A stretch of DNA of 64,000 nucleotides from DATATB01 sp036268995 (GCA_036268995.1 DATATB010000113.1:28840-92839); one strand, 5' to 3'. Positions 1 through 8,379 are shown, numbered from the stretch's first letter. Translations and numbers: made by a program. The notes: a model not told the origin generated them from the letters alone.

Positions 1-519
1 CCCGCGCGATGAGCCAGGCCAGCACCCGATTTTTGACCTGCGGGCTCGCGCTCGAGCCAGCGCCCCGCAGATTGCCGTCTGCCGATTTCCAGTAGGCGCC
101 CTGGCTTGACACGCTTCCTCGGCCGTCGAATAGGGGGATGAAAGGACCGGTGGACTCAATCGGGCGTTGCAAGCCGCTTGGTCGTCGAATCGCTCGAAAC
201 CAGTGGCTACTGGCATCGTTGGCGCAGCGATTATGCGATACGCGTCATAACCGCGGTAGGAACGAACGCAAAATAACTTGTCGGCAAACCCCTCGCCCCT
301 TGCGGGAGAGGCCAGGTGAGGGGCCTAGAAAGTCGGGAAGTTATTTTGCGTTCGTTCCTTAGGGCACAATCGCATGCCGCAAACAATTACGTAAGTGTAA
401 CCAAAATCGCCCGCTAACTCTATCACCCACCCGGTCAGGGAGACCGGCCCGCCGCCCACGCGCCTCCGATTATGCCGGAAAACACGATCGATCATGATGG
501 CCCGATGCGCAGGACGACA
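1..519. other. Window edge, no convincing gene
   Basis: No gene is supported here. On the minus strand one frame is open from about position 241 to the window edge, with a possible GTG start at 112. Its translation includes the stretch GAYWKSADGNLRGAG but has no recognisable domain and no clear ribosome-binding site, so it could be the start of a gene continuing off the window or chance. The plus-strand frame at 138-362 runs through an inverted repeat and is rejected. The main structure is the inverted repeat at 258-359. Confidence 0.4.
258..359. repeat. 22-bp perfect inverted repeat around a palindromic core
   Basis: The left arm (258-279, starting AGGAACGAACGCAAAA) and the right arm (338-359) are perfect reverse complements over 22 bp, separated by 58 bp. 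The spacer holds a second inverted pair, CCCCTC (289-294) and GAGGGG (318-323), around a CTTGCGGGAGAG core. No transposase is nearby. The form suggests a miniature mobile or REP-like element, or a strong RNA hairpin. It lies outside any supported gene. Confidence 0.7.
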
Positions 520-882
520 TCACTTGCCTTCCACCGGCGGGATATAACGGTTGACGAGTTCCGCGTAATCCTCGCGTACCGGGCTGAAGACATCCAGCAC
601 AACTGCCGGCCCGTCGACGGCCACGGCCCGGTGGGGCACGTTCGGCGGAATCAAGAACATGGCCCCGGCATCGACCAGCCGCGTCTCGTCACCAATGGTC
701 AACTGCAGCCGCCCGCGGAGCAGCATGCCCCCCTGTTCGTGCGGATGAGCGTGCATGGGAACTTCCGCCCCGGCATCCATTTCCAGGTAGGAGAGCATCA
801 AGTGTTGGCCAAATGGCGTGCGCATCCGGCAGCCGGGCACCGGCTCGATGGGGCTGAAGTCGGAAATGTTCAAAAACGGCAT
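520..882 (-). CDS. Cupin-domain protein
   Basis: This 120-residue protein is a single small cupin barrel. Metal-ligand motif 1 appears as PMHAHPHEQGG (residues about 42-52), followed by a second conserved stretch with PPNVPHRA (about 78-85). Small stand-alone cupins often bind a divalent metal and act as dioxygenases, isomerases or sugar-binding sensors; the substrate cannot be read from the sequence. It begins 21 bp after the stop of the TPR gene on the same strand, so the two are probably co-transcribed. No signal peptide is visible, so it should be cytoplasmic. The family is clear, the specific function is not. Confidence 0.85.
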   Translation of the reverse strand: MPFLNISDFSPIEPVPGCRMRTPFGQHLMLSYLEMDAGAEVPMHAHPHEQGGMLLRGRLQLTIGDETRLVDAGAMFLIPPNVPHRAVAVDGPAVVLDVFSPVREDYAELVNRYIPPVEGK

Positions 883-903
883 AGCGCCAAAGCTCCTGGA
901 TTG

Positions 904-2055
904 TTATGGCCCGGATCGTTCAGGTGCGATCAATTGCATGAATTCTGACGATTTTCGCTCGGGCAGCCGCTTGATGATGCCTTCGATCGCCGGACCGGGC
1001 GCCAAGCCACGCAGCGCGCCGTTGATCACGGGAAAGTCGGTGGGCGAATAACGCCCGCGACGGGCCACGACCACTTGTCGCGCGACCAGCGCCAGTTCGT
1101 CGACGCCCGCCTGCTGGCAAACTTCGGAAAAACGCTCGATCACTTGCCGGTCGACGGGCCCTGTCGCTTTCGCCAGTTTTTCCCACGCCGGGCGGCACTC
1201 CTTGAACATGACCAAAGCCATGCGGATCGTGTCCGGATCGCTGCCTTGATAGGCGTTGTACTGAAACGGATCGTGCTCGCGAGCCCTGACATACCACGCC
1301 AGGACTTCGGGCGACGCGGGCGACCCCTGGTTGATTTGCAGGGTTCCCAATTCGGGCGGTTTGCGGCCGGCCGCCAATTCCTGCTGAAAATACAACGTCA
1401 ATCCCAGTTCGTACGCGGCCCAGCCGTCCTGAGGCCAGAGCGCCAGTTGCTGCCGATATTTCTTCGCCGCTCCGGCATAATCGCCCGCGTCGAACAGCTT
1501 CATGCCCTCGTGCAGCGTCACTCGGGCCTTGTTCAGCGTCTGCTGAGCACGAGCCGCCAACAGGCCGAAGGCTTGCCGCATCCCGGCGGGAACTTCCGGC
1601 AATTGTTGTGCAATCACCAGCACGTACAATCCCCGGGCACTTTCGCCGCCAGCCAGCAATAATCCCGCGTGCAAGGCCATGGCGGCCGGATCGCCGGGCG
1701 CGATTTCGTAATAGGCGCGCCAGAATTGCGAGTTGTGCGTCACGAGCTCGTCTACATCGAGCGTCGGCCACTTTTCCGGCGGCGTCTTGGGATCGATCTT
1801 CTTCGTCAGCTCGTGAAAACTCTCGAGCCACGCCTGAATGCCGGGAAATTTGGGCCCGGACTGCTGCTCGAGCTTGTGAACCACGGCTCGCGCGACCTTC
1901 CAGCCCGTGTGGCGGTTGGTGGCCAGGAGCTCCTCGGCCGAAGGCTCGGGGCTGGCCGAATCCGCGGCAAGCGCTGACCATTGCCAGGCAGGCAAGCTGA
2001 GCAGAGCCGCGACGACGAGAAAACAGCGGACGGGAAAAAGCAACCTGGCTGACAT
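904..2055 (-). CDS. Exported TPR-like hypothetical protein
   Basis: A 383-residue protein with an N-terminal signal peptide (charged start, hydrophobic stretch to about residue 29, cleavage near ALAADS). The mature part is helical and TPR-like: a segment near residues 185-225 reads as a tetratricopeptide repeat (LFDAGDYAGAAKKYRQQLAL, then WAAYELGLTLYFQQ). TPR proteins act as periplasmic scaffolds; no enzyme motif is visible. It is the first gene of a likely two-gene operon with the downstream cupin and is divergent from the LssY_C gene, sharing a 220-bp promoter region (2056-2275). Function unknown. Confidence 0.8.
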   Translation of the reverse strand: MSARLLFPVRCFLVVAALLSLPAWQWSALAADSASPEPSAEELLATNRHTGWKVARAVVHKLEQQSGPKFPGIQAWLESFHELTKKIDPKTPPEKWPTLDVDELVTHNSQFWRAYYEIAPGDPAAMALHAGLLLAGGESARGLYVLVIAQQLPEVPAGMRQAFGLLAARAQQTLNKARVTLHEGMKLFDAGDYAGAAKKYRQQLALWPQDGWAAYELGLTLYFQQELAAGRKPPELGTLQINQGSPASPEVLAWYVRAREHDPFQYNAYQGSDPDTIRMALVMFKECRPAWEKLAKATGPVDRQVIERFSEVCQQAGVDELALVARQVVVARRGRYSPTDFPVINGALRGLAPGPAIEGIIKRLPERKSSEFMQLIAPERSGP

Positions 2056-2275
2056 GATTGGATTGATTGGGACGGCGTTATCGAAGCACGACCAGCGCCC
2101 ATCTTAATTCATGCCGCGCCGCCTTGCACGCCGCAGCCGCCTCGTCAACTCGATGCCGCCGCGGTAACCAGCGGAAAGTGGAGTCGGCAGCGAAGCGCGT
2201 CTTGCCGTACAATGCCCGGGTTATGAGCGGCGCCGCCTGACGCGGGCCGGACGCATTTTTTCAAGGAACGCGACC

Positions 2276-3184
2276 TTGAACCCTTCCACCGAGCCTACGG
2301 ATGCCTCCGCACCAGAACCGGCCGGAGCGCAAAAGCCTCCGTCGCCCGGGCTGATTCATACCGCGCGGCAGCGGCGCTGGCACAAGGCCGAACGCATCGC
2401 CAAGCGGCTGAGCCTGGGCGTGATCATCTTGGGCCTGACCTATTTGCTACTGGCCTATGTCGTGCTGCCGGCTGCGTGGCGGCATTACGAACATCATCCG
2501 GAGCTTGCCACGCTGCCCAAAACCACGACGACGGCCAATGGCATCCCTGGCGACCCGCTGAACGTGGGCCTCGTCGGCAGCAAGGAAGAAGTCGTCCGGG
2601 CAGTGATCGCCGCCGGTTGGCGGCCGGCCGATGCGATCAGCCTGCGCAGCTCGCTGCGGATTTCGGAAAGCGCGATTTTGAATCGACCGTATCCCACTGC
2701 GCCGGTGAGCAACTTGTACTTGCTGGGCCGACACCAAGACCTGGCATTCGAACGGCCGGTCGGCGAGAGTGCCCGGCAGCGGCATCACGTCCGGCTCTGG
2801 CTGCTGGAAGATCAGGGTGCCGGCGGCCGGCCGCTGTGGGTCGGCTCGGCCACGTTCGATCAAAGCGTGGGAATCAGTCATCGCACGGGCCAGATCACAC
2901 ACCACATCGCTGCCGACGTCGACGCCGAGCGAAATCAGTTCATCGACGATCTTCAGCAAGCGGAAGAACTCGTGAAGATTTACCAGGTGACGGGCGTCGG
3001 CGCTACGTTGCAAGGCCGCAACGGCGGCGGCGATTGGTACTACAGCGACGGCGAGTTGACGATCGGCTCCATCTCGCCAGAAAACAAAAAACAGACCGAG
3101 CCGCCCGAGATCCTGCCGAATCCACCGGCAGTCGAATTGAAAGACCAGGCCTGGGCCTGGCTGCGGCCGCTGATCGGCGGCTGA
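2276..3184 (+). CDS. LssY C-terminal-domain membrane protein
   Basis: A 302-residue protein with one N-terminal transmembrane helix (about residues 47-67, after a basic cytoplasmic segment), then a soluble domain matching the LssY C-terminal family: GDPLNVGLVGSKEEVVRAV, then GWRPADAIS, YPTAPVSNLYLLGR and the DQSVGISHRTGQITHHI region. In other bacteria this domain is often fused to PAP2 or DedA membrane phosphatase modules; its reaction is unknown. The start is TTG, chosen because AAGGA lies about 8 bp upstream and no in-frame ATG precedes the helix. The gene is convergent with udgX, and the stops are separated by a palindromic repeat. Confidence 0.8.
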   Translation: MNPSTEPTDASAPEPAGAQKPPSPGLIHTARQRRWHKAERIAKRLSLGVIILGLTYLLLAYVVLPAAWRHYEHHPELATLPKTTTTANGIPGDPLNVGLVGSKEEVVRAVIAAGWRPADAISLRSSLRISESAILNRPYPTAPVSNLYLLGRHQDLAFERPVGESARQRHHVRLWLLEDQGAGGRPLWVGSATFDQSVGISHRTGQITHHIAADVDAERNQFIDDLQQAEELVKIYQVTGVGATLQGRNGGGDWYYSDGELTIGSISPENKKQTEPPEILPNPPAVELKDQAWAWLRPLIGG

Positions 3185-3192
3185 GCGCGAAT

Positions 3193-3218
3193 CCGCGACC
3201 AGCGGTCGCGGCTTTATG
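3193..3218. repeat. CCGCGACC palindrome that supplies the udgX stop codon
   Basis: An 8-bp perfect stem, CCGCGACC (3193-3200) and GGTCGCGG (3204-3211) with an AGC loop, is followed by CTTTATG. The TTA inside CTTTAT (3214-3216) is the TAA stop of the udgX gene read on the minus strand. The same palindrome and tail recur at 29012-29080. It lies between convergent genes and may act as a bidirectional terminator. Confidence 0.8.
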
Positions 3219-3861
3219 ACGCGCGCTTGAGTTGTTTGGCCACGATTTTCAAGTCGGCGGTGAACTCGGCCTTCATGCGGGCACGGTTGGCTTCGTCGGG
3301 CGCGCGTAAAATGGCCGAAGGATGATACGTGGCCAGCGCCCAAGGCGCGTAATCGACTTTGAGCAATTGCCCTCGCTGCCGAGTGACACGGAATTTGGAG
3401 CCCAACAGCGACTGCGCGGCCGATGCCCCCAGCAAGACCAGCAGCTCGGGCTCGATCAATTCGATCTCGGCCAGCAGCCACGGCCGGCAGGCGGCCAGTT
3501 CGCGGCTGTTGGGTTTGCCGTGCAGACGCCGTTTGCCGCGCGGCGTCCATTTGAAGTGTTTGACGGCATTGGTCACATAGACGTCGGTGCGATCGATGCC
3601 CGCCTCGACCAGGCATTTGTCGAGATACCGGCCGGCGGGGCCTACAAATGGATGTCCGGCCAGGTCTTCTTCGTCGCCGGGCTGCTCGCCGATCAAAATG
3701 GCGCGGGCCGTCTTCGGGCCTTCGCCAAAAACGGTTTGCGTCGCCCGCTTATAGAGCGGACAGCCCTCGCAGTGGCTGGCCGCTTTGACCAGCGAAGCAT
3801 AGCTCCGTCGAGCCGGCAAAAAGTCGGCCGCCGAGGTGGTTTCCGGGGTGGCTTTGGCCAT
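3214..3861 (-). CDS. udgX: UdgX-type uracil-DNA glycosylase
   Basis: A 215-residue member of the family 4/5 uracil-DNA glycosylase superfamily. Motif A is GEQPGDEEDLAGHPFVGPAG (about residues 58-77), an N-terminal CEGC (31-34) fits an iron-sulfur ligand pair, and the second active-site motif is TYHPSAIL. The loop KRRLHGKP with His114 is diagnostic of UdgX, in which this His forms a covalent bond with the abasic sugar after uracil excision (established for the mycobacterial enzyme). The start at 3861 has AGGAG seven bases upstream; an earlier ATG at 3894 overlaps the ligase stop (ATGA) and is an alternative. It is the last gene of a repair operon with ligase and exonuclease. Confidence 0.9.
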   Translation of the reverse strand: MAKATPETTSAADFLPARRSYASLVKAASHCEGCPLYKRATQTVFGEGPKTARAILIGEQPGDEEDLAGHPFVGPAGRYLDKCLVEAGIDRTDVYVTNAVKHFKWTPRGKRRLHGKPNSRELAACRPWLLAEIELIEPELLVLLGASAAQSLLGSKFRVTRQRGQLLKVDYAPWALATYHPSAILRAPDEANRARMKAEFTADLKIVAKQLKRAS

Positions 3862-3890
3862 TGCGATTCTCCTGCCTGGCGACCACGCAA

Positions 3891-5522
3891 TCATTCGTGT
3901 TGCACGAACCCAGCCACGCTGCCCGCGGGAGCATGAGCGGCCAGCAGTGCTCGAACCGTGTCGAGTGTGTCGGCTTCTTCTGCCGGCTTGTCGCGGCGCC
4001 AGTTGGCCATGCGCGGAAAGCGGACGGCAATGCCGGCTTTGTGCCGTGCCGATACTTGGATGCCTTCGAAATGCAGCTCGAACACCAGTTTCGCCTCAAC
4101 GACGCGCACCGGGCCGAAGCGCTCGACCGTATGGGCTCGGACAAAGGCGTCGACTTCGCGAATCTCGGCGTCGGAGAGCCCTGAATAGGCCTTTGCAATC
4201 GGCACTAGCGTGCCGCCGTCCCAGACGCCGAACGTATAGTCGGTATACAGGCTCGCGCGCCGGCCGTGACCTCGCTGGGCATAGATCAATACGGCATCGA
4301 TCGAGTAAGGCTCCGATTTCCATTTCCACCAATCGCCGCGCTGCCGCCCGACGCCGTACCCAGCGGCCAGCCGCTTGAGCATCAAGCCCTCCACGTGCCG
4401 ATCGCGGCTTTCGTTGTGCAACTGGGCCAGATGGTTCCAGTCGGCCGCCAAGACCACTGGCGAAAGCCGCACGGGCGCATGGTCAATCAGTGGCGCGATC
4501 AACCGCTCCAACTCGCCGCGGCGCCACTGGAGCGGACGATGGCGCACGTCTTCGCCGGCGAGCTCGAGCAGATCGTAAGCCATGAAAACGCAAGGCGCCT
4601 CGGACAACGTGCCGGCATCCAGCCGCGTGCGGCCAATCCGGCGTTGCAGCACGGCAAACGGCAGCGGAAGATCGTCGCGCCAGGCCAGTACTTCGCCATC
4701 CAAGACCGTGCCGTCTGGCAATGCGGCGCCGACTTCGACCACTTCCGGAAAGCGATCTGTGACCAGTTCCTCGCCGCGCGACCACACGAGCACCTGGCCG
4801 TGACGGCGCAACAATTCCGCCCGAATCCCGTCCCATTTCCATTCGGCTTGCCACAGCGCGATGTCACCGAGTTGCTCCAGCGGCATATCGAGCGGATAGG
4901 CCAAATAGAACGGGTACGGGCGGCCTGGGTCCGAGACATGGCTTTCGCCTGTCAATAACCGACGAAAATCTTCGGCCGTCGGATCCCAGTGCCCCATCAA
5001 GCGGTGCTCGATAATCGGTGCTGCCACGCCGGCCACCGCCGCCAATGCGCGGGCCACTAGCGTGCGTTGCACGCCGACTCGAAACTCGCCGGTAATCAGC
5101 TTGTGCCACACCAGCCGCTGGGGCGTGCTCAATTCGTGCCAGGTGGAAATCACCAGCCGCCGCTGCTGATCGGGTGGCAAGCCTTTCAGGCGCAGCACGC
5201 GGTCGCTGACCAGGCGATGCAACGGCTCGCTACAAGGGCGGCTATTGGGCTCCAACAACAAAGCCAGCGTTTCGGCCAGATCGCCGACCGCCTCGTACGA
5301 CTCGTCCACCAGCCAGCCGGGCAAGTGCGTTTCCGCCGCGACGAACTCGCGCAGCAAGCCGGTCTTGATGGCCCGCTTGATTTTGCGGCCGATCAAAAAG
5401 TACAAGGCCCAGGCCGCATCCTCGGGCGGGGCCGACGCGAAGTATTCCGAGAGCGCACGCACCTTGTCAGCCGTGCGATTTGTGCGGTCCAAGTCCAGGT
5501 AGAGTTGTGTGAATCGCTGCAC
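3891..5522 (-). CDS. ATP-dependent DNA ligase (LigB/cisplatin-response type)
   Basis: A 543-residue ATP-dependent DNA ligase. An N-terminal helical DNA-binding region (to about 200) precedes the nucleotidyltransferase core with motif I EWKWDGIRAE (Lys229 is the AMP acceptor), GTVLDGEVLAW, and VEGLMLKR with DWWKWK; a C-terminal OB domain follows. This subtype is known from bacterial operons with a metallo-beta-lactamase exonuclease, an Lhr-type helicase and a phosphoesterase, and has been linked to cisplatin damage response. Here it starts 3 bp after the exonuclease stop and is followed by udgX. Neither the helicase nor the phosphoesterase is in the window. It is additional to the replicative NAD-dependent ligase at 16.9 kb. 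Confidence 0.92.
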   Translation of the reverse strand: MQRFTQLYLDLDRTNRTADKVRALSEYFASAPPEDAAWALYFLIGRKIKRAIKTGLLREFVAAETHLPGWLVDESYEAVGDLAETLALLLEPNSRPCSEPLHRLVSDRVLRLKGLPPDQQRRLVISTWHELSTPQRLVWHKLITGEFRVGVQRTLVARALAAVAGVAAPIIEHRLMGHWDPTAEDFRRLLTGESHVSDPGRPYPFYLAYPLDMPLEQLGDIALWQAEWKWDGIRAELLRRHGQVLVWSRGEELVTDRFPEVVEVGAALPDGTVLDGEVLAWRDDLPLPFAVLQRRIGRTRLDAGTLSEAPCVFMAYDLLELAGEDVRHRPLQWRRGELERLIAPLIDHAPVRLSPVVLAADWNHLAQLHNESRDRHVEGLMLKRLAAGYGVGRQRGDWWKWKSEPYSIDAVLIYAQRGHGRRASLYTDYTFGVWDGGTLVPIAKAYSGLSDAEIREVDAFVRAHTVERFGPVRVVEAKLVFELHFEGIQVSARHKAGIAVRFPRMANWRRDKPAEEADTLDTVRALLAAHAPAGSVAGFVQHE

Positions 5523-5525
5523 GGC

Positions 5526-6563
5526 TCACCCCGCCCCGACCGGCTCGTCCAGTTCAACGCCACCGCCCACTTCGTCCAATTCGCCTTCGAACCGCGTGGC
5601 TACGGCCCGGGCATCGAGGCCTTGCTCGGTCAGCCAACGCACCATCGGTCCGACGTGCCCGTGAGTGACCCACACCTGCTGAGCGCCAGTGGCCGCGATG
5701 GTCGTTAGCAGCCCGTCCCAGTCGGCGTGATCGGAAAGGACGAAGCCGCGGTCCATGGCGCGGCGGCGGCGCGCGCCGCGGATTTGCATCCAGCCCGAGG
5801 CCAGCGCAGGCGACAGCGCGCCGAACTTTCGCAACCAGGCAGAACCCATTGCCGAAGGCGGGGCAAGCACCAGCGCGCGCCCGCGATGCTCGCGGCTGTT
5901 TTCGGCCGTGGCGTGCTCGCAGGCGGCCAATTGAATGCCGGCCGCGCGGTAGGCCGGCAACAACCGCTCAATGGCGCCATGCACCAGAATCGGCCCCAGC
6001 GATCCGTCCAGCCCGGCCAGCAACCGCTGGGCTTTGCCCAGGGCATAAGCAAACAGCACGCTGGTGCGCTTGCGCCGCTGATTTTCCTGCCACCAGGCAT
6101 GCACGTCGGCCAGCACGTGCTCGGCCGGGGGCCAGCGGTAGATCGGTAGCCCAAAGGTGCTTTCGGTCACGAACGTATGGCAGCGGACCGGCTCGAGCGG
6201 CGTGCAGGTCGGATCGGCCGCAGTCTTGTAATCACCGCTCACCACCCACACCTGTCCGTGCTGTTCGAGGCGCACCTGCGACGAGCCGAGAATGTGGCCG
6301 GCCGGGTGCAACGACACTCGCACGCCACCAATCGTCAGCGGCTCATCGTAGTCCAGCGTTTGGAGGTCGATCTCGCTGCCCAGCCGCAGCCGCAACAGTT
6401 CGGCCCCCTCGCGCGAGCTAAGATACCGGCGCGAGCCGAAATGGGCATGGTCGCTATGGGCGTGGGTCACGATGGCCCGATCGACGGGCGCCCAAGGATC
6501 GACATAAAAGCCGCCGGCCGGGCAGTACAGGCCCTTTTCGGTGTTGAGCAGCAGGTCCGACAT
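5526..6563 (-). CDS. Ligase-associated DNA exonuclease (metallo-beta-lactamase fold)
   Basis: A 345-residue MBL/beta-CASP-type protein of the ligase-associated exonuclease family. It shows the metal motif THAHSDHAHFGS near residues 31-42, a second metal site at HPAGHILGSSQV, and SGDYKTAADPTC, then a C-terminal HADWDGLL and VTHGH. It is the first gene of the exonuclease-ligase-UdgX operon and probably trims DNA ends before ligation. The ATG at 6563 (MSDLLLNTEKG) is preferred because the family starts near this sequence; a GTG at 6587 would add eight residues. The upstream 200 bp to the next gene holds no gene. Confidence 0.9.
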   Translation of the reverse strand: MSDLLLNTEKGLYCPAGGFYVDPWAPVDRAIVTHAHSDHAHFGSRRYLSSREGAELLRLRLGSEIDLQTLDYDEPLTIGGVRVSLHPAGHILGSSQVRLEQHGQVWVVSGDYKTAADPTCTPLEPVRCHTFVTESTFGLPIYRWPPAEHVLADVHAWWQENQRRKRTSVLFAYALGKAQRLLAGLDGSLGPILVHGAIERLLPAYRAAGIQLAACEHATAENSREHRGRALVLAPPSAMGSAWLRKFGALSPALASGWMQIRGARRRRAMDRGFVLSDHADWDGLLTTIAATGAQQVWVTHGHVGPMVRWLTEQGLDARAVATRFEGELDEVGGGVELDEPVGAG

Positions 6564-6814
6564 GCTTTGCCGACAGCTAAAGATCACGGCTTTTGGATAC
6601 GCAGCGAAGAAAATATGCCCGGAGCGAACGCTGGGCCATGAATTCTAGAATCGACGGCGGAGCCGGCCAGTCGGGCAAAGGCCGGCGCTTTACGGCGACG
6701 GGAGGATTTTCACGGCTGGTCAGCGAGGTTATGATGCGGCGCCGGCGTGACACGGTTCAAAAGCCACGCCGACCATTCTGAAAGCGGCACGCAAGCACCC
6801 CGGGGGAAGCAACA

Positions 6815-7249
6815 ATGGACGAACAAAAAGTCGACCGGCGCCATTTTTCCAAGTTCACACTGGCCGCTTTCGGCGGATTGCTGGCCGGAGCGCAAACCGG
6901 GCTGGCCGCGGACGATGATGACAAACCCCTGAAGAATCCGCTGCTGGGCGACCCCCACATTTGCCGCGGCATCAATACCTGCAAAGGCAAAGGCAAGAGC
7001 AAGGACAATGCCTGTGCCGGCCAGGGAACCTGCGCCACGGCCAAAGCCCATTCCTGCCATGCAGCCAACGACTGCCGCGGCCAGGGCGGGTGCGGCGCCA
7101 AGCCGGGCGAGAACACATGCAAAGCGATGGGCGCCTGCGCCGTTCCGTTGCAATCGCCGGCTTGGAAAAAGGCTCGAAAACGCTTCGAAGAGCTCATGAC
7201 CAAGGCCGGCAAGAGCTTCGGCGACGCTCCGCCAGCTAAAGAAGAATAG
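6815..7249 (+). CDS. Cys-rich Tat-exported protein with CKGKG-like repeats
   Basis: A 144-residue protein. The N-terminus has a twin-arginine signal (DRRHFSKF, then a hydrophobic stretch to about residue 31). The mature part carries nine cysteines in a repeated pattern (HICRGINTCKGKGKS, NACAGQGTC, HSCHAANDCRGQGGCG, NTCKAMGACAVPL), and a short helical C-terminus (WKKARKRFEELM). The spacing is reminiscent of metal-sequestering bufferin-like RiPP precursors, but no MNIO (DUF692) maturase or BufC-type partner is in the window, so modification is unproven. A metal-binding or redox periplasmic role is a guess. It appears monocistronic with a modest GGGGAAG ribosome-binding site. Confidence 0.75.
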   Translation: MDEQKVDRRHFSKFTLAAFGGLLAGAQTGLAADDDDKPLKNPLLGDPHICRGINTCKGKGKSKDNACAGQGTCATAKAHSCHAANDCRGQGGCGAKPGENTCKAMGACAVPLQSPAWKKARKRFEELMTKAGKSFGDAPPAKEE

Positions 7250-7529
7250 CCCCCCTCCGACCGGCCCGCCTGCGTTCACAAGCCGACCGCGGCTGCACGG
7301 CCTCTAGGGCGATGCTTGTTCGCGCGCATTCGCTGCCGCCTGCGCAATCGCTGCTGCCTGCGCTGGCGGCACGCGCTTCGCATCCGGCCATGCCTCGGTT
7401 CGCCGCGGTATCGCTCGCCACAGTATCCCGGTGCGCGACCGCGGTACTGGTTAGCTGGTCATCCACCGCCGGAAAATTACTGCTTGAGACCCGGAATCGG
7501 CTGCGATAGGCTTAGTTGCCGGCGGCTTT

Positions 7530-7703
7530 ATGGCATACGAAATGCACGTCCTGCGGTCTGCAATGGCGGACGTTGCTGCCTTGACGGCGGCTTCGGGCCT
7601 CGGCTTCGGTGCATTGAATGCGAACGGCACGGCCATCTGGGCGGAAAAAGAGCTGGTAGGCGCTGGAACCACGCTTTTCGAGTCGGCAAGCAAGCCTTAT
7701 TGA
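7530..7703 (+). CDS. Possible small ORF upstream of the ANTAR regulator
   Basis: A 57-codon frame from ATG 7530 (or ATG 7542) to TGA 7701-7703, ending 14 bp before the ANTAR regulator start. The peptide is Ala/Gly-rich (AALTAASGLGFGALNANGTA in the middle) with a weakly amphipathic profile and no family match. No clear ribosome-binding site is seen. The opposite strand is also open here, so coding is not established. Confidence 0.2.
   Translation: MAYEMHVLRSAMADVAALTAASGLGFGALNANGTAIWAEKELVGAGTTLFESASKPY
7531..7546 (+). promoter_or_regulatory. Candidate sigma-54 promoter
   Basis: The sequence TGGCATACGAAATGCA has the invariant GG (7532-7533) and GC (7544-7545) separated by exactly ten bases, as in the -24/-12 sigma-54 consensus. 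It lies about 172 bp upstream of the ANTAR regulator start and 1.1 kb upstream of a sigma-54 activator gene. A single match can occur by chance. Confidence 0.3.
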
Positions 7704-7717
7704 TGGAGTAGATCGCC

Positions 7718-8317
7718 ATGGACCGTGCGCTGCGGGTGATTGTCGCCGACGATGATCAACAGGCCCGCGAATTCTACCAGCAAATCTTGCCGGACATGGG
7801 CCACAAGGTCATTTTCGCAGCCAGCAGCGGCAGCGAATTGGTGCGGCAGTGCGAACAACTCAAGCCGGACCTGGTCATCTCCGACATCAAAATGCCGGAC
7901 CTGGACGGGCTCGACGCGTCGGAGCAGATCTACGCGAGCACCCCCGTGCCGATCATCCTTGTTTCCGGTTATCACGATGCCGAATTGATCGAGCGAGCGC
8001 AGGAAAATCACATTCTGGCTTACCTGGTGAAGCCGGTCACCCTGGCCGACATGGAAGTGGCCATCAGCCTGGCCATGAAGCGGTTTCAGGAATTCGAAGA
8101 GCTGCGACTGGATACGTCGAACCTGCGGCAGGCATTGCAAGACCGCAAGATTATCGAGCGCGCCAAAAACATCCTGATGAAGCTCGGCGAGTTGCACGAA
8201 CACGACGCCTTCCGCCGACTCCAAAAACTCGCCAGCCGGCAGAACAAGAAGCTGGTGCAGGTCGCCGAAATGATCGTGACGGCCGAAATGGCGTTCGGGC
8301 CGCCCGACCGTCGCTAG
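7718..8317 (+). CDS. Response regulator with ANTAR RNA-binding domain
   Basis: A 199-residue protein. Residues 1-120 are a receiver domain: acidic patch ADDD (10-13), phosphoacceptor Asp56 in VISDIKMPDLDG, and the conserved Lys in YLVKPV. A linker leads to a C-terminal ANTAR domain (about 130-190: LRQALQDRKIIERAKNILM, then AFRRLQKLASRQNKKL). ANTAR proteins bind paired hairpins in nascent RNA and block intrinsic terminators. TGGAG nine bases upstream supports the ATG at 7718. Downstream lies a leader with two hairpins and a terminator before a sigma-54 activator gene, a likely but untested target. The cognate kinase may be the hybrid kinase at 10.3-13.2 kb. Confidence 0.92.
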   Translation: MDRALRVIVADDDQQAREFYQQILPDMGHKVIFAASSGSELVRQCEQLKPDLVISDIKMPDLDGLDASEQIYASTPVPIILVSGYHDAELIERAQENHILAYLVKPVTLADMEVAISLAMKRFQEFEELRLDTSNLRQALQDRKIIERAKNILMKLGELHEHDAFRRLQKLASRQNKKLVQVAEMIVTAEMAFGPPDRR

Positions 8318-8379
8318 CACCGCATGCCGCGACAATGCGTCGGGCTGCTGGTCCCGTAACGCTCGGATTGACTTTCAAG

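Larger units (their letters stand above)
7250..7717. other. 468-bp gap with one short possible ORF and a sigma-54-like site
   Basis: No gene longer than 60 codons is convincing in this stretch between the Cys-rich gene and the ANTAR regulator. Two things stand out and are listed separately: a short frame at 7530-7703 and a sigma-54-like promoter match at 7531-7546. They overlap, so both cannot easily be right. The remainder (7260-7500) is GC-rich and shows nothing recognisable. Confidence 0.5.

Noticed and set aside
138..362. 74-codon plus-strand frame near the window start
   Set aside because: It runs through the inverted repeat at 258-359 and has no family match or ribosome-binding site.
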